64,000 nt of DNA. Origin: Robinsoniella peoriensis. Lineage in GTDB: Bacteria; Bacillota; Clostridia; Lachnospirales; Lachnospiraceae. The notes under the pieces are model-generated. The model had not been told where the DNA came from and made no database searches. It saw nothing but the letters and a program-made list of their open reading frames with translations. Location: positions 1 through 64,000 of the forward strand of contig NZ_JTGN01000022.1 of NCBI RefSeq assembly GCF_000797495.1, given 5' to 3'. Positions 17,461 through 26,811 of this stretch are shown in pieces; positions within the stretch are counted from its first letter, which is position 1; each line of letters starts with the position of its first letter. The translations under genes were made by a program, and so were the position numbers.

Positions 17461-20061
17461 TTATCGGTATAAATGCAGTTCCGGCGGTGCTAATAATCCG
17501 GTAGGGGATAACTGCATATGGGTAGACTGTCCATCATGCAAGCTCCACACAAGGGTATTGGCTGTTTCAATTTTGAGATTGTTTTCTCCGTCTCTTAAAT
17601 ACGGCGTGATATCCACCTCATAGGGATTGCCAATCAGCATCCCCGCATTAAAATCATTGAGCCGCACATCTGCACAGTCTCCTACCGAGGGCAGGCATAG
17701 AATGTACCTCTCTGCCTTTCTGTCAGATACTGAAAAATCAAACTTTCCCTCATACAAAAATGTCCCAGAGAATCTTGGAAATCCATCTTTTCCATTCATA
17801 TTCGGCAGCCTTTCCCCGGAAGGAATGTGCAATCTTTTTACGAAATCAGGGTAATCTCCCGTTTCCGCCAGGGAGACCTCCCAGTCAATGTCCAGTTTTA
17901 TTACTTCTTCCAGAGTGGTTTTCTTTTGAACCGGTGTATCACTACTCCCCAGATATACAGCAGATTCTCCGGGCAGCAAGTGAAGTGTAAGGGCTTCCTC
18001 CCTGCTGCATCCCGGTTCTATTTTATTATTGATCCCATCGTAACGTACAATGTACTTTTGCTCTTCATTTAAAAACCTGACGGAAGTATCTACTGCATCA
18101 AAAGGACTTTCGTTAAAGAACATATAGATATTGGAATCTTTCTGCCTATAGCAGCATGCTCTGAGATCCTTATTATTTCCCGTAAAGAAAAAGGATGGTT
18201 TACCCGTTTCCCTTACTTTTTTGGCAAGTTCATCCAGGGAGACCACAATCACATGCTTTTCAAATTCCCGACTGACAGCACTTCCGTCTGTATAATAGCG
18301 GGGGCATTCTCCCACCATGAAAACAGGAATTCCATTTTCTGATGCATGGATTGCAAAATCTGCGGCAGCTTTTGGAATGCACTCACAGTAAGGAATAATA
18401 AATGATGTGTATTCTGCTTCATTGATCCTGATTCTTCCATCAGCGGCAGCCACTGCCTCTGACGTCAGCAAATCAGCCGGGACCACATCCAGGTCCAGCT
18501 GCCCTTCCAACAATTTACGGACAGGTTTTTGAAAAAGCATGGCCTGTTTTCCCGTCCACTCCGCTTCTGCATGATAGAGTACTGCCGCATCTGCTTTATG
18601 TACTCCCCCGTTCAGCAGATGACAGCATCTGTTCATGTACTTCATAAGCAGTGTAAAAAACCGGTACTGAGGATTGTTTCCCCTTGCATAGAAATGAGGC
18701 GGGCAGTCCCTGTCCGGAAAAGTGGGAGAAAATGCATGGGGCACAAAAACATTAATTCCTCTTACCAGCATATGATCTGTCAGCCACTTCATAAGGCTGA
18801 TGCCCTCGCCCCATCCATAGGCACCATAGATTTCACATAAAGCCCTCCCTCTTTTTGCAGGATCCGTATGTGCAGAGGAACTGCCCAGCTTCGCCAGACC
18901 GTAGTGGAAGAATTCACCATCCCGGTCGGAGGCAATCCACTGATGATAGGTCCCCGTAAATCCCGGCATTATCTGCAGCAGAACTACATCGATTCCTGAC
19001 ATATCCTGACCCTTTTGAGCCCGGAAATAATGTCCGATGCTGCAGCCCAGCCGTCCATGGGCATTATCGTCCTCAATGATATGTCCAATATATTCTGCAC
19101 CCCTGTCCCTGCACCAGTTTCCGATCTGTTGGCTGAAGCAGGTGCTGACCAGGGTGGAAACACAATTCATATAGCTGCTTCTGATCCCGGCAGTCTTTTG
19201 CCCCATATCATACCACAGGGCAGGCAGGTTCCCGTAGCAGTCTGCTCCCCACAGGTTCTCAAGCAAATGTTCAAGCTCACTGCTCCAGGGCAGTTTCACA
19301 TCACTTTTTCCAAGCTTATCCTGAAAATCATATCCGGGTGTATTTCCTAATTCCGGCTCATCAGAAAAAAATCCGGCAAATGTTTTTCCAAAGTCATCTT
19401 TGTACCTCCGGTAATGGGGCTCATATACCGCATCCAGAAGAACTCTTACAGAAGCGCTGTCTATGAGATTCATGTAATTTTCTCTTCCGCCATTTTTTCT
19501 GGTCTTATAAATCACAAACACCCGGTAAAAACCTTCCGGCACGTCAAAATAAAGTACTCCGTCGTGCACCTGTCCGGTCAGATTCAGAATTCCATCCCCT
19601 TTAATATCCAGAGATTCCGTATCCGGTTTGGGGCAAGCCAGTACTGCCAGCAGTTCTCCCTCTTCGCCCAGAAACGGATCAATTACCACTGCACTGTCCT
19701 TCACAGGTCCTATTACATCCATATGCCGCTGTGCAAGATAGACCTTTGCCAGTCCGGGCTGCTGTTCAAATGCCCCATTTGCGTGTCCTGTAGGAAATTT
19801 ATCATCGTCCAGAATCCAGATACGAAGCTCCCTTTTTCTTGCCTCTTCCATAATAAAATCTAAATCTTCCCACCATCCGGGACCTGCAAAATCAGGATGG
19901 GGTCTGGACTCCAGGCAGATTTCCCGAATTCCGCACCCGCAGATTCTATCTATTTCTTCTTTTATAATTTCTTTTTCTTCGCCATGCATCCATAAAAATG
20001 GCAGTATATAATTACCACCCTTACCTTTTATCAAATCCTCTAAACGCTGTGGATAAGCCAT
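17461..20061 (-). CDS. GH106-like glycoside hydrolase (putative alpha-L-rhamnosidase)
   Basis: An 866-residue protein with the architecture of GH106-type enzymes: an N-terminal barrel beginning YILPFLWMHGEEKEIIKEEI and GIREICLESRPHPDF, a long middle part with FAGFFSDEPELGN and YIGHIIEDDNAHGRL, where conserved acidic residues probably include the catalytic ones, and a C-terminal jelly-roll galactose-binding-like domain (YILCLPSVGDCADVRLNDFN). It has no signal peptide and is thus cytoplasmic. Strong AGGAGG before the ATG, and 26 bp from the GH78 gene. Family-level assignment rests on overall pattern; substrate is inferred as rhamnose-linked oligosaccharide from the two flanking rhamnose/galactose enzymes. 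It could belong to a neighbouring uncharacterised family. Confidence 0.7.
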   Translation of the reverse strand: MAYPQRLEDLIKGKGGNYILPFLWMHGEEKEIIKEEIDRICGCGIREICLESRPHPDFAGPGWWEDLDFIMEEARKRELRIWILDDDKFPTGHANGAFEQQPGLAKVYLAQRHMDVIGPVKDSAVVIDPFLGEEGELLAVLACPKPDTESLDIKGDGILNLTGQVHDGVLYFDVPEGFYRVFVIYKTRKNGGRENYMNLIDSASVRVLLDAVYEPHYRRYKDDFGKTFAGFFSDEPELGNTPGYDFQDKLGKSDVKLPWSSELEHLLENLWGADCYGNLPALWYDMGQKTAGIRSSYMNCVSTLVSTCFSQQIGNWCRDRGAEYIGHIIEDDNAHGRLGCSIGHYFRAQKGQDMSGIDVVLLQIMPGFTGTYHQWIASDRDGEFFHYGLAKLGSSSAHTDPAKRGRALCEIYGAYGWGEGISLMKWLTDHMLVRGINVFVPHAFSPTFPDRDCPPHFYARGNNPQYRFFTLLMKYMNRCCHLLNGGVHKADAAVLYHAEAEWTGKQAMLFQKPVRKLLEGQLDLDVVPADLLTSEAVAAADGRIRINEAEYTSFIIPYCECIPKAAADFAIHASENGIPVFMVGECPRYYTDGSAVSREFEKHVIVVSLDELAKKVRETGKPSFFFTGNNKDLRACCYRQKDSNIYMFFNESPFDAVDTSVRFLNEEQKYIVRYDGINNKIEPGCSREEALTLHLLPGESAVYLGSSDTPVQKKTTLEEVIKLDIDWEVSLAETGDYPDFVKRLHIPSGERLPNMNGKDGFPRFSGTFLYEGKFDFSVSDRKAERYILCLPSVGDCADVRLNDFNAGMLIGNPYEVDITPYLRDGENNLKIETANTLVWSLHDGQSTHMQLSPTGLLAPPELHLYR

Positions 20062-20087
20062 ATTGATTTCCTCCTGTTTTTGTTGGT

Positions 20088-22703
20088 TTAATCTGTTTCC
20101 TCTATAATAAATGTCTCTTTTCCATAGAAAACATAACCATCGGATGTTGGTTTTGGTTTAAAAACACCTTTTGTATTTGGCGGAACTTCAACTTCAACCC
20201 ATATTTTTCCCTGATCCCTGGTCCAGTTGGAATACACCTTTCCGTAAGGATGACCAATGGATGACCTTACATTATTAATTTCAGGTGAAAAGTACGGGCT
20301 GATAACCAGTTCCTTTAAGACATCCCGGCTCCTTACTCCCGGTAAACCTGCCAGACCACAGTAAAACCATTCTTCCACACTCCCAAGCATGAGGTGGTTC
20401 TGGGATCCATGCGGCCTTTGCGGATCCGGTCCGTCCCATTCTTCCGTCAGCGTCGTTGCACCGCACCGGACCTGGTAGCCATATCCAGGCGCGTCCGTCA
20501 CATTTGTCATTTTTTCTATAATATCAGACCTGCCATATGAAGTCAGTGCCGTCATAACAAAGGGATGACCGATATCTCCCGCAGTTGTGGCATAATTTCT
20601 TTTTTCGATATCCTGAATCAGATAATCCAGTATGCCTGCTTCATCTTCCGGTTCTGCAAGACCAACAGCAAGACTCATTGCCTGTGCTGTCTGGCTTCCT
20701 GTGGCATATCTGCAAGTGGCTTTATCATAAAACTGAAGGTTATACTCTTTCTTTACCTCCCTCCCAAGTAACCTGTAATACTCTGCTTCCTTTTCTTTTC
20801 CAAGCAGTGTGGAAACAGCTGCCATAATCGTAACATCATAATAATAGATCGCCGTAGCAACTACAGGAACGGGGGTATTCTGTGAATGCGGTGTATTGGG
20901 ACCAATATCCAGCCAGTCTCCCAGACCATGGTGGAGCACATGATGGTGGGTCATCCGGGTTAGATGGCTGAGATAATCCTGCATTACCCGGTAAAACCTG
21001 TCTAATATGCTTCTGTCTGCATACCTTTTATAAAGATACCAGGGATTGATGATGCAGGCGCTTCCCCACTCCGGAGAATCCAGATACCCATAATGCCATT
21101 TTTCAAATCCTGTTACGTACTCCGGGCAGATATCGGGGATCAGTCCGTCTTCATGCTGGGCCTCCTCCATATCCTGTTCTATCTTTTCATAAAGGCTTCT
21201 TATATCGTAACCGCACATCATTGACGGTCCTATCAAATGTGTCTGTTCCAGCCACCCCAGTTTTTCCCGATGGGGACAGTCTGTCAGGATGGACTTCATA
21301 TTGCTTCGTACAGCCTGATTTATGATCTGGTGAATTTTATTAAATAGTATATTGGAGCATTCAAAACTCCCTGTTATTTCAATATCCGGATAAATAAATT
21401 CTCCTGTTATTTCTTCAATTACGGGCTGATCAGGCTGACTTCCATCCGCGGCAAATGCTGCCGGAACAGCCCCACTCACCTGTACATACCGGAAACCATA
21501 ATAGGTGAATTTAGGCCGGTAATACTGGCTTTCTTTTTCATTACAAATATATTTCCAGCAGTATCCTTCACCGGTCACACGCTGGTCGGGACTACCATCC
21601 GAAGCAAGAATTTCAGCAGGCACCAAGGTAATGCAGGATCCCGCAATATTTCCATTTGTTCTGAGTTTCAAGCTTACCCATCCCGAGAAATTCTTCCCCA
21701 TATCATACATGTACACACCGTCCGAAGTTTCCCAAACCCTTACCGGTTCTAAGGACTCCATCACTTTTAGTGGATTTGTCCTTTCCGCACACAGTTTTCC
21801 TTTTGGCGCTTCTACTACTGCTGCCTGCTGCCAGGAATCATCTTCGGTAAATTCAGGACGCGCAAATCCCTCCTGCTCCAATCTGGCATCATAATCCTCT
21901 CCGCCATAGATTCCGGAATAAGTTATGGGACTCTGAGCCATATGGAATTCTTTATCCGAAACAATTATGGTTTTACTCCCGTCCTGATATGTAACCTGAA
22001 GCTGCAGGAGGAATTTCATATTTCCATAAGTCCGTTCAAAGTAAACATATCTCTTTTTCCTTACATGAAACATGCCGTCACCCAAAAATAAACCAATACA
22101 GTTCCAGCCTTTCTGAACCTGTTTGGTTACATCGTATGTATTATACAGGCAGGACTTCTGATAATCTGTCCATCCCGGTGACAGCACACTGTCCCCTGCC
22201 TTCTTTCCATTGACCAGCAATTCATAATGCCCCAGCCCGCATATGTAAACTCTTGCCTCTTTTATGCCCTCTTTAAGATGAAATGGTTTCCGGAATATAT
22301 GGCTTACAAAATCCTTCTGCTCACCAATCCATTTCCCGCTCCATTCTCTGCCGCTTAAAAATGCCGTTTCAAAATAAGAAATACTGCTGTACGCAGAAAT
22401 TTTCTCATTCTGATCCCATACCCGGACTTTCCAGTAATACCTGGTGCAGGAAAGCAGGGGGGCTCCCGCATATATAATCTGAGTCATCTCACTGCCCTTC
22501 TGCTTCCCACTGTCCCAGATATTCCCATCGTCATTCTCTAGGCTTTTTTCGTTGTCCGATACCAGTATCTGATATGCCGTCTGAAACCACTTCTTCCCAT
22601 CAACCGCTGCATTAAGCTGAATATTCCATTCAAAATGCGGTTTTGTAATGTCTAGCCCAATTGGATTCTTCCGGTATTGGACCTTTTGGCATGTTATTTC
22701 CAT
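20088..22703 (-). CDS. GH78 alpha-L-rhamnosidase (cytoplasmic)
   Basis: An 871-residue GH78 enzyme releasing L-rhamnose from oligosaccharides or glycosides. Domains in order: Ig-like N-terminal domain about 1-125, Bac_rhamnosid_N about 140-300 (YICGLGHYELLVNGKKAGDS), concanavalin-like rhamnosidase domain about 320-440 (YMYDMGKNFSGW), (alpha/alpha)6 catalytic domain about 445-780 with DCPHREKLGW (E480 as general acid) and TEEWDG, then a beta C-terminal domain. The Gly-Asp usually following the GW motif is Glu-Gln here, as in a GH78 subgroup. No signal peptide. It follows the importer B lipoprotein after a strong intercistronic hairpin, suggesting lower expression than the transporter. Confidence 0.94.
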   Translation of the reverse strand: MEITCQKVQYRKNPIGLDITKPHFEWNIQLNAAVDGKKWFQTAYQILVSDNEKSLENDDGNIWDSGKQKGSEMTQIIYAGAPLLSCTRYYWKVRVWDQNEKISAYSSISYFETAFLSGREWSGKWIGEQKDFVSHIFRKPFHLKEGIKEARVYICGLGHYELLVNGKKAGDSVLSPGWTDYQKSCLYNTYDVTKQVQKGWNCIGLFLGDGMFHVRKKRYVYFERTYGNMKFLLQLQVTYQDGSKTIIVSDKEFHMAQSPITYSGIYGGEDYDARLEQEGFARPEFTEDDSWQQAAVVEAPKGKLCAERTNPLKVMESLEPVRVWETSDGVYMYDMGKNFSGWVSLKLRTNGNIAGSCITLVPAEILASDGSPDQRVTGEGYCWKYICNEKESQYYRPKFTYYGFRYVQVSGAVPAAFAADGSQPDQPVIEEITGEFIYPDIEITGSFECSNILFNKIHQIINQAVRSNMKSILTDCPHREKLGWLEQTHLIGPSMMCGYDIRSLYEKIEQDMEEAQHEDGLIPDICPEYVTGFEKWHYGYLDSPEWGSACIINPWYLYKRYADRSILDRFYRVMQDYLSHLTRMTHHHVLHHGLGDWLDIGPNTPHSQNTPVPVVATAIYYYDVTIMAAVSTLLGKEKEAEYYRLLGREVKKEYNLQFYDKATCRYATGSQTAQAMSLAVGLAEPEDEAGILDYLIQDIEKRNYATTAGDIGHPFVMTALTSYGRSDIIEKMTNVTDAPGYGYQVRCGATTLTEEWDGPDPQRPHGSQNHLMLGSVEEWFYCGLAGLPGVRSRDVLKELVISPYFSPEINNVRSSIGHPYGKVYSNWTRDQGKIWVEVEVPPNTKGVFKPKPTSDGYVFYGKETFIIEETD

Positions 22704-22765
22704 ATAATCACCTGTTCCTTTTATCTTTACAAATCAATCCAGTATTCATTTACAGTGTATAACTT

Positions 22766-22803
22766 GCAGGGGATTGGCTGCTTACAGCTTACCAATCCCC
22801 TGC
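22766..22803 (-). other. Intercistronic stem-loop after importer B lipoprotein gene
   Basis: A perfect 12-bp stem, GCAGGGGATTGG (22766-22777) with CCAATCCCCTGC (22792-22803), and a 14-nt loop. No T-tract follows on the minus strand. It probably protects the upstream binding-protein mRNA from 3' decay and/or partly stops transcription before the glycosidase genes. Confidence 0.7.
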
Positions 22804-22859
22804 CCACTCTTAAATAGTAAAATATTTATATTGCATAGCAAATTTTATCTGGTTTCATA

Positions 22860-24509
22860 TTATTCTTTTACCGAATATTCATTTAACATCTGCAAAGTAC
22901 CTTCAAAATCATCTACCGCATACTTTACGGAATCTACGTAAGAATCCCAGTCTTTTTCTAAATCCATCTTTCCGGTAATAAAATCAACGGCTTTTTCTTT
23001 TGCAACGGTCTCGCAGGCATTCATCAGCGTAGCTTTTTCGGTAGCCTGGTCGGGATCCAGATTCAGGATTGGAGCACGGTCATAAGGAGCAACTGACTCT
23101 TCCCCGCCGTATTTGGAACTTGCAAGCCAGTATTTATCCATATGGAAACCGTCCTCTTTGCTCCACCAGGGTTCTTCTTCCAGCTGTTCTATCTGGGGCT
23201 CAAATTCCTGCGGAGTAAATACTACACCTGTCCTGCATGCCGCTGAAGAAGTCACACCGTAGTTAGCAAGCTCCTGTACCGGGTTATCCGCACCGGTGAT
23301 TTCTTCCGTAAATGTTTTGGAACCATCTTCATTTACCACATAAGTCTTACCTTCAATACCCCAGTTCTGCAGTTCGATCATCTCCGGTGAATACTGGTAA
23401 TCTATCATTTTTACAATCCATTCCGGATACTCGGTATTTCCTGAAATGCCAACTCCAAATCCGGTACTGGCAAGGGACAGCCCTTCTTCCTTGGAGCCCC
23501 ACTTCCACGGTGTTCCATATTTTTCATTTTCCGGTAAATAGGCAAGCCCAAAATTAATATCCTGATCTTCTTTGTTGCGGTTCCAGTGCGCTGCCATACC
23601 GGACCATACGGTAGGATAAATCAGTACCTTTCCGGTAGCTGCCTTCTTATTGCAGGCATCGGCATCATCCGTAGCAAATTCAGGATCAATATAACCTGCA
23701 TCATAGAGGGTTTTCAGGTAGGAAAGCATGTCTTTGAAGTTATCATCAATCGGACCAAATGCCCATTTTGTCCCGTTCCAGTAAAGTGTATCGGAAGTAT
23801 GGTAAATGCCCGCAAATCCTCTGTAGAATGCATAGTTCTTATCGCTGTTGGAAATCGGATAAGAATCCGGATAAAGTTCTTTTAACTTTTTGCATAAATC
23901 ACTGAATTCATCTAAATTTGTCGCCGGGGTCAGATTGTTCTTCTCCAGCAGGTCAAACCGGTATGCAAATGCTGTAAATGACTGTGCACCTATGATATCG
24001 TTATTATTTACAAAGCCGTCTTTAAAATAGTAAGAAGTTCCGTCTGCATTGTAAGCAAAATTCTCTCCGCCTCTTGTCTCTTCCACAAACTTGGAGTAAT
24101 ATGGCATGAACTGTTTGTATTTGGCAATGTCAAGCACCTGGCCATCCTGTCCATACTCGTTTATCGTGTCTCCCCAGGAATAGGTAAACACGTCTGGCAT
24201 TTCACCGCTTGCCAGAATTACCTTCTCATTTTCCCGATAATCAAGCCATGGTGTATAAGTCCATTTAATATCCAGTTTGCATCCCAGGTATTCTTCCATT
24301 CTCTTTTGCCACTCTTTTTGTACTTCCGTATTGCCCGGATCTGTGCCAAAAGTGGGAATAGATGCCGTTATGGAAAGGGTGTTGTCCGGCAGTTCCGGTG
24401 TTTCCCCTTTGGCTGTCGTTTCTGTACTTTCAACTTTTTGCCCGCATCCCGACAGTGCTGCTGCAGCAAGCGCTGCTGCCAGCAATGCTGTTACCATTTT
24501 TTTCTTCAT
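22860..24509 (-). CDS. Extracellular sugar-binding lipoprotein of ABC importer B
   Basis: A 549-residue CUT1 (LipO-type) solute-binding lipoprotein. The signal peptide runs MKKKMVTALLAAALAAAALS with lipobox LSGC; the mature protein starts with a short Thr/Glu-rich linker and then LSITASIPTFGTD. The ATG at 24507-24509 has GGGAG upstream and is preferred to the longer reading. It is the third gene of importer B after its two permeases, and is followed by a hairpin and the glycosidases. It binds an oligosaccharide by family inference. It is a distant paralogue of the importer A protein at 8332. Confidence 0.9.
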   Translation of the reverse strand: MKKKMVTALLAAALAAAALSGCGQKVESTETTAKGETPELPDNTLSITASIPTFGTDPGNTEVQKEWQKRMEEYLGCKLDIKWTYTPWLDYRENEKVILASGEMPDVFTYSWGDTINEYGQDGQVLDIAKYKQFMPYYSKFVEETRGGENFAYNADGTSYYFKDGFVNNNDIIGAQSFTAFAYRFDLLEKNNLTPATNLDEFSDLCKKLKELYPDSYPISNSDKNYAFYRGFAGIYHTSDTLYWNGTKWAFGPIDDNFKDMLSYLKTLYDAGYIDPEFATDDADACNKKAATGKVLIYPTVWSGMAAHWNRNKEDQDINFGLAYLPENEKYGTPWKWGSKEEGLSLASTGFGVGISGNTEYPEWIVKMIDYQYSPEMIELQNWGIEGKTYVVNEDGSKTFTEEITGADNPVQELANYGVTSSAACRTGVVFTPQEFEPQIEQLEEEPWWSKEDGFHMDKYWLASSKYGGEESVAPYDRAPILNLDPDQATEKATLMNACETVAKEKAVDFITGKMDLEKDWDSYVDSVKYAVDDFEGTLQMLNEYSVKE

Positions 24510-24553
24510 ATTATAATCTCCCTTCTTTATTGGAACGTGCTTTTCAGACACGG

Positions 24554-25441
24554 TTATCCCTTAACTGCGCCTACCATCATTCCCTGTTCAAAATATTTCT
24601 GCAGGAACGGATAGACAATCATAATTGGTGCTATCGTTGCGATAATACATGCATATTGTATGTTTTTAGGGTTAACCAGCTGTTGATTCATCATCTCCTG
24701 AGCACCATTCATGCCGGCTGCACCGGAGGTAAATAATATCTGGCGGAGTATCATCTGAATGGGCTGCTTTGTGTCTGTTTTCAAATACAGCAGCGGCTCA
24801 AACCACATGTTCCAGTACATAACCAGGGAAAACAAACCAAACGTTGCAAATAACGCCTTTGAAAGAGGCATATAGATGCTAAACAGGATTCTGGCTTCCC
24901 CTGCTCCGTCTACAAATGCCGCTTCCCGTATTTCCGGTGATATTCCTTTAAAAAAGGAGCGGTAAATAAATATGTTATAAGCAGAGACACACCCCGGAAG
25001 AATAACAGACCAGATACTGTCCATTAGCCCAAGATTCTGGATTAATATGTAACTTGGAACCATTCCTCCATTAAAAAACATTGTAATTGTTAAAAAAACG
25101 GTCATGGGTTTACGCAGCACGAATTCCTTTATCATCAGTGAATAGGAAATCATAGCAGTAAAGATAAGGTTTAATGCCGTTCCCAGGGTTGCATACAGAA
25201 TGGTATTTCCATACGCACTCCAGATCTTGGGATCCCCGAATACCATTTTATATCCTTTCAGATTAAATCCCACCGGCAGCCAGTTTACCTTACCGGTTGT
25301 AATTGCACTGGGACTGCTTAAGGATATGGAAATGATATTGATAAACGGATACAAGATTGTCACCATCAGCAGACACATGATGACCATCAGGATGATATCC
25401 GCTGATTTACTTCCAATATGAATTTTATTTTTCTGGTTCAA
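24554..25441 (-). CDS. Carbohydrate ABC transporter permease (MalG/LplC type), importer B
   Basis: A 295-residue six-helix permease. The coupling loop is REAAFVDGAGEARILFSIYM and the C-terminus is FEQGMMVGAVKG, as in LplC-type subunits. The start codon is TTG (25439-25441), supported by GGAGAAG seven bases upstream and by alignment of the first helix; no nearby ATG is better. It works with the permease at 25505 and the lipoprotein at 22860. No ATPase gene is nearby. Confidence 0.9.
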   Translation of the reverse strand: MNQKNKIHIGSKSADIILMVIMCLLMVTILYPFINIISISLSSPSAITTGKVNWLPVGFNLKGYKMVFGDPKIWSAYGNTILYATLGTALNLIFTAMISYSLMIKEFVLRKPMTVFLTITMFFNGGMVPSYILIQNLGLMDSIWSVILPGCVSAYNIFIYRSFFKGISPEIREAAFVDGAGEARILFSIYMPLSKALFATFGLFSLVMYWNMWFEPLLYLKTDTKQPIQMILRQILFTSGAAGMNGAQEMMNQQLVNPKNIQYACIIATIAPIMIVYPFLQKYFEQGMMVGAVKG

Positions 25442-25504
25442 TTTACTTCTCCTTCCCGTTACCCGAACACAAATGAAAACATGATTTACTTAAAGTCATT
25501 TTTA

Positions 25505-26461
25505 TTACCATAAGCTGTTTTCAGCATTAACCTTCTGGGTGATTTTATTTGTAATGATAACCAGACCAAACGCTACAACTGATAGCATCAGGTTCACTGC
25601 CGTCGTATATTCAAAGCGGGCACCTACGATACCTTCCCGGTAAACAAAGGATGAAATTACATCGATTGCACTGCGGTTGGTATCATTCTGCATTAACAAT
25701 ATTTTCTGGTAATCAGAATTGAGTACCGTGCCTACATTCATAATTAACATAATCGTGGTTGTTGGCAATATGGTAGGCCATGCAATATTCTTAATCTTCT
25801 GCCATCTGTTGGCACCGTCTATATTTGCCACATCATATAGGGTCGTATCAATATTCGACAAGGCAGACAGATATATAATGGAGCTCCAGCCAAAGGTCTG
25901 CCAGATTTGGGAACCTACATACATGGGCATAAAATACTTTGTTCCTTCATTCATATTCACAGCCGCCAGCCCAAACCATCCACGGATCGTATTAAAAATT
26001 CCATCTATGGACCCAAAGCTGTTCAACATTCCCACTACAACTACAATAGAAATAAAATGGGGTATATAGGAAACCGTCTGAACCGCCTTTTTAAACATTT
26101 TACCCTTTACTTCATTTAAAAGAATAGCGAATATGATCGGCGCCGGAAAAGAAAACAGCATGGTTATTACTCCAATGCGAATCGTATTCCATATAATCTG
26201 GCCTGAAGATGGATTTTTAAAAAACGTTATAAAGTTTTTATAAAAAGGATCCAGCCAGTCACTTCCCCATACCCCCTTCGATGTTTTATAATTTTTAAAT
26301 GCAATGAGAATCCCATACATCGAGCCGTACTTGAAAATTATGGTTAGCATAAGTGCCGGCAAACACAGCAAAATCAGAGTTCTTTGCTTGCCCAGCATCT
26401 TAAAAATACTGACTTTCGGCACGTAAGCTGTCTGTGCCGGTTTCTTTCTCTTCTCTCTCAC
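25505..26461 (-). CDS. Carbohydrate ABC transporter permease (MalF/LplB type), importer B
   Basis: A 318-residue permease of LplB/YteP type: first helix about residues 27-47, then KYGSMYGILIAFKNYKTSKG, and the coupling loop DVANIDGANRWQKIKNIAWP. The start codon is GTG (26459-26461) behind GGAGcaggaa. It is the first gene of the minus-strand catabolic operon, which appears to run without a convincing terminator down to 8332. It lies divergent from the sensor kinase at 26812 across a 350-bp control region. Confidence 0.9.
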   Translation of the reverse strand: MREKRKKPAQTAYVPKVSIFKMLGKQRTLILLCLPALMLTIIFKYGSMYGILIAFKNYKTSKGVWGSDWLDPFYKNFITFFKNPSSGQIIWNTIRIGVITMLFSFPAPIIFAILLNEVKGKMFKKAVQTVSYIPHFISIVVVVGMLNSFGSIDGIFNTIRGWFGLAAVNMNEGTKYFMPMYVGSQIWQTFGWSSIIYLSALSNIDTTLYDVANIDGANRWQKIKNIAWPTILPTTTIMLIMNVGTVLNSDYQKILLMQNDTNRSAIDVISSFVYREGIVGARFEYTTAVNLMLSVVAFGLVIITNKITQKVNAENSLW

Positions 26462-26811
26462 TTCCTGCTCCTTTCCCTCATTTCTGAGTATCGTTTTCTT
26501 ACCTGTCTGATATTATCTATTCTACTGAAAAAGGAAATTTTTTAAATGTTTATAACTCTGCTCTTTATGTAATATTCTTATGATTTTGGAAATTTATTAA
26601 ATCTTTTAAAGAAATTTACATATATTTCTAATATTTTTACATAAAACATTTAATAGAATAGGCTATAATTTTTATACCTCTTCCTCTGGCAATGCCGTTA
26701 AATTGTTCCCATTTGAGTTTTTTACATAATTCCCTGACTTTTTTCCATACAAGTTATTGAAATTAAATTGTACTATCTTGGTAGACAACAACTTAAGAGG
26801 TTACTAAAAAA
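26462..26811. promoter_or_regulatory. Divergent control region between the two catabolic operons
   Basis: 350 bp without a gene, very AT-rich. It must contain the start signals of the minus-strand importer B/glycosidase operon and of the plus-strand kinase operon. I see a TATAAT at 26664-26669 but no matching -35, which fits activator-dependent promoters. I could not identify operator repeats with confidence. Confidence 0.5.
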
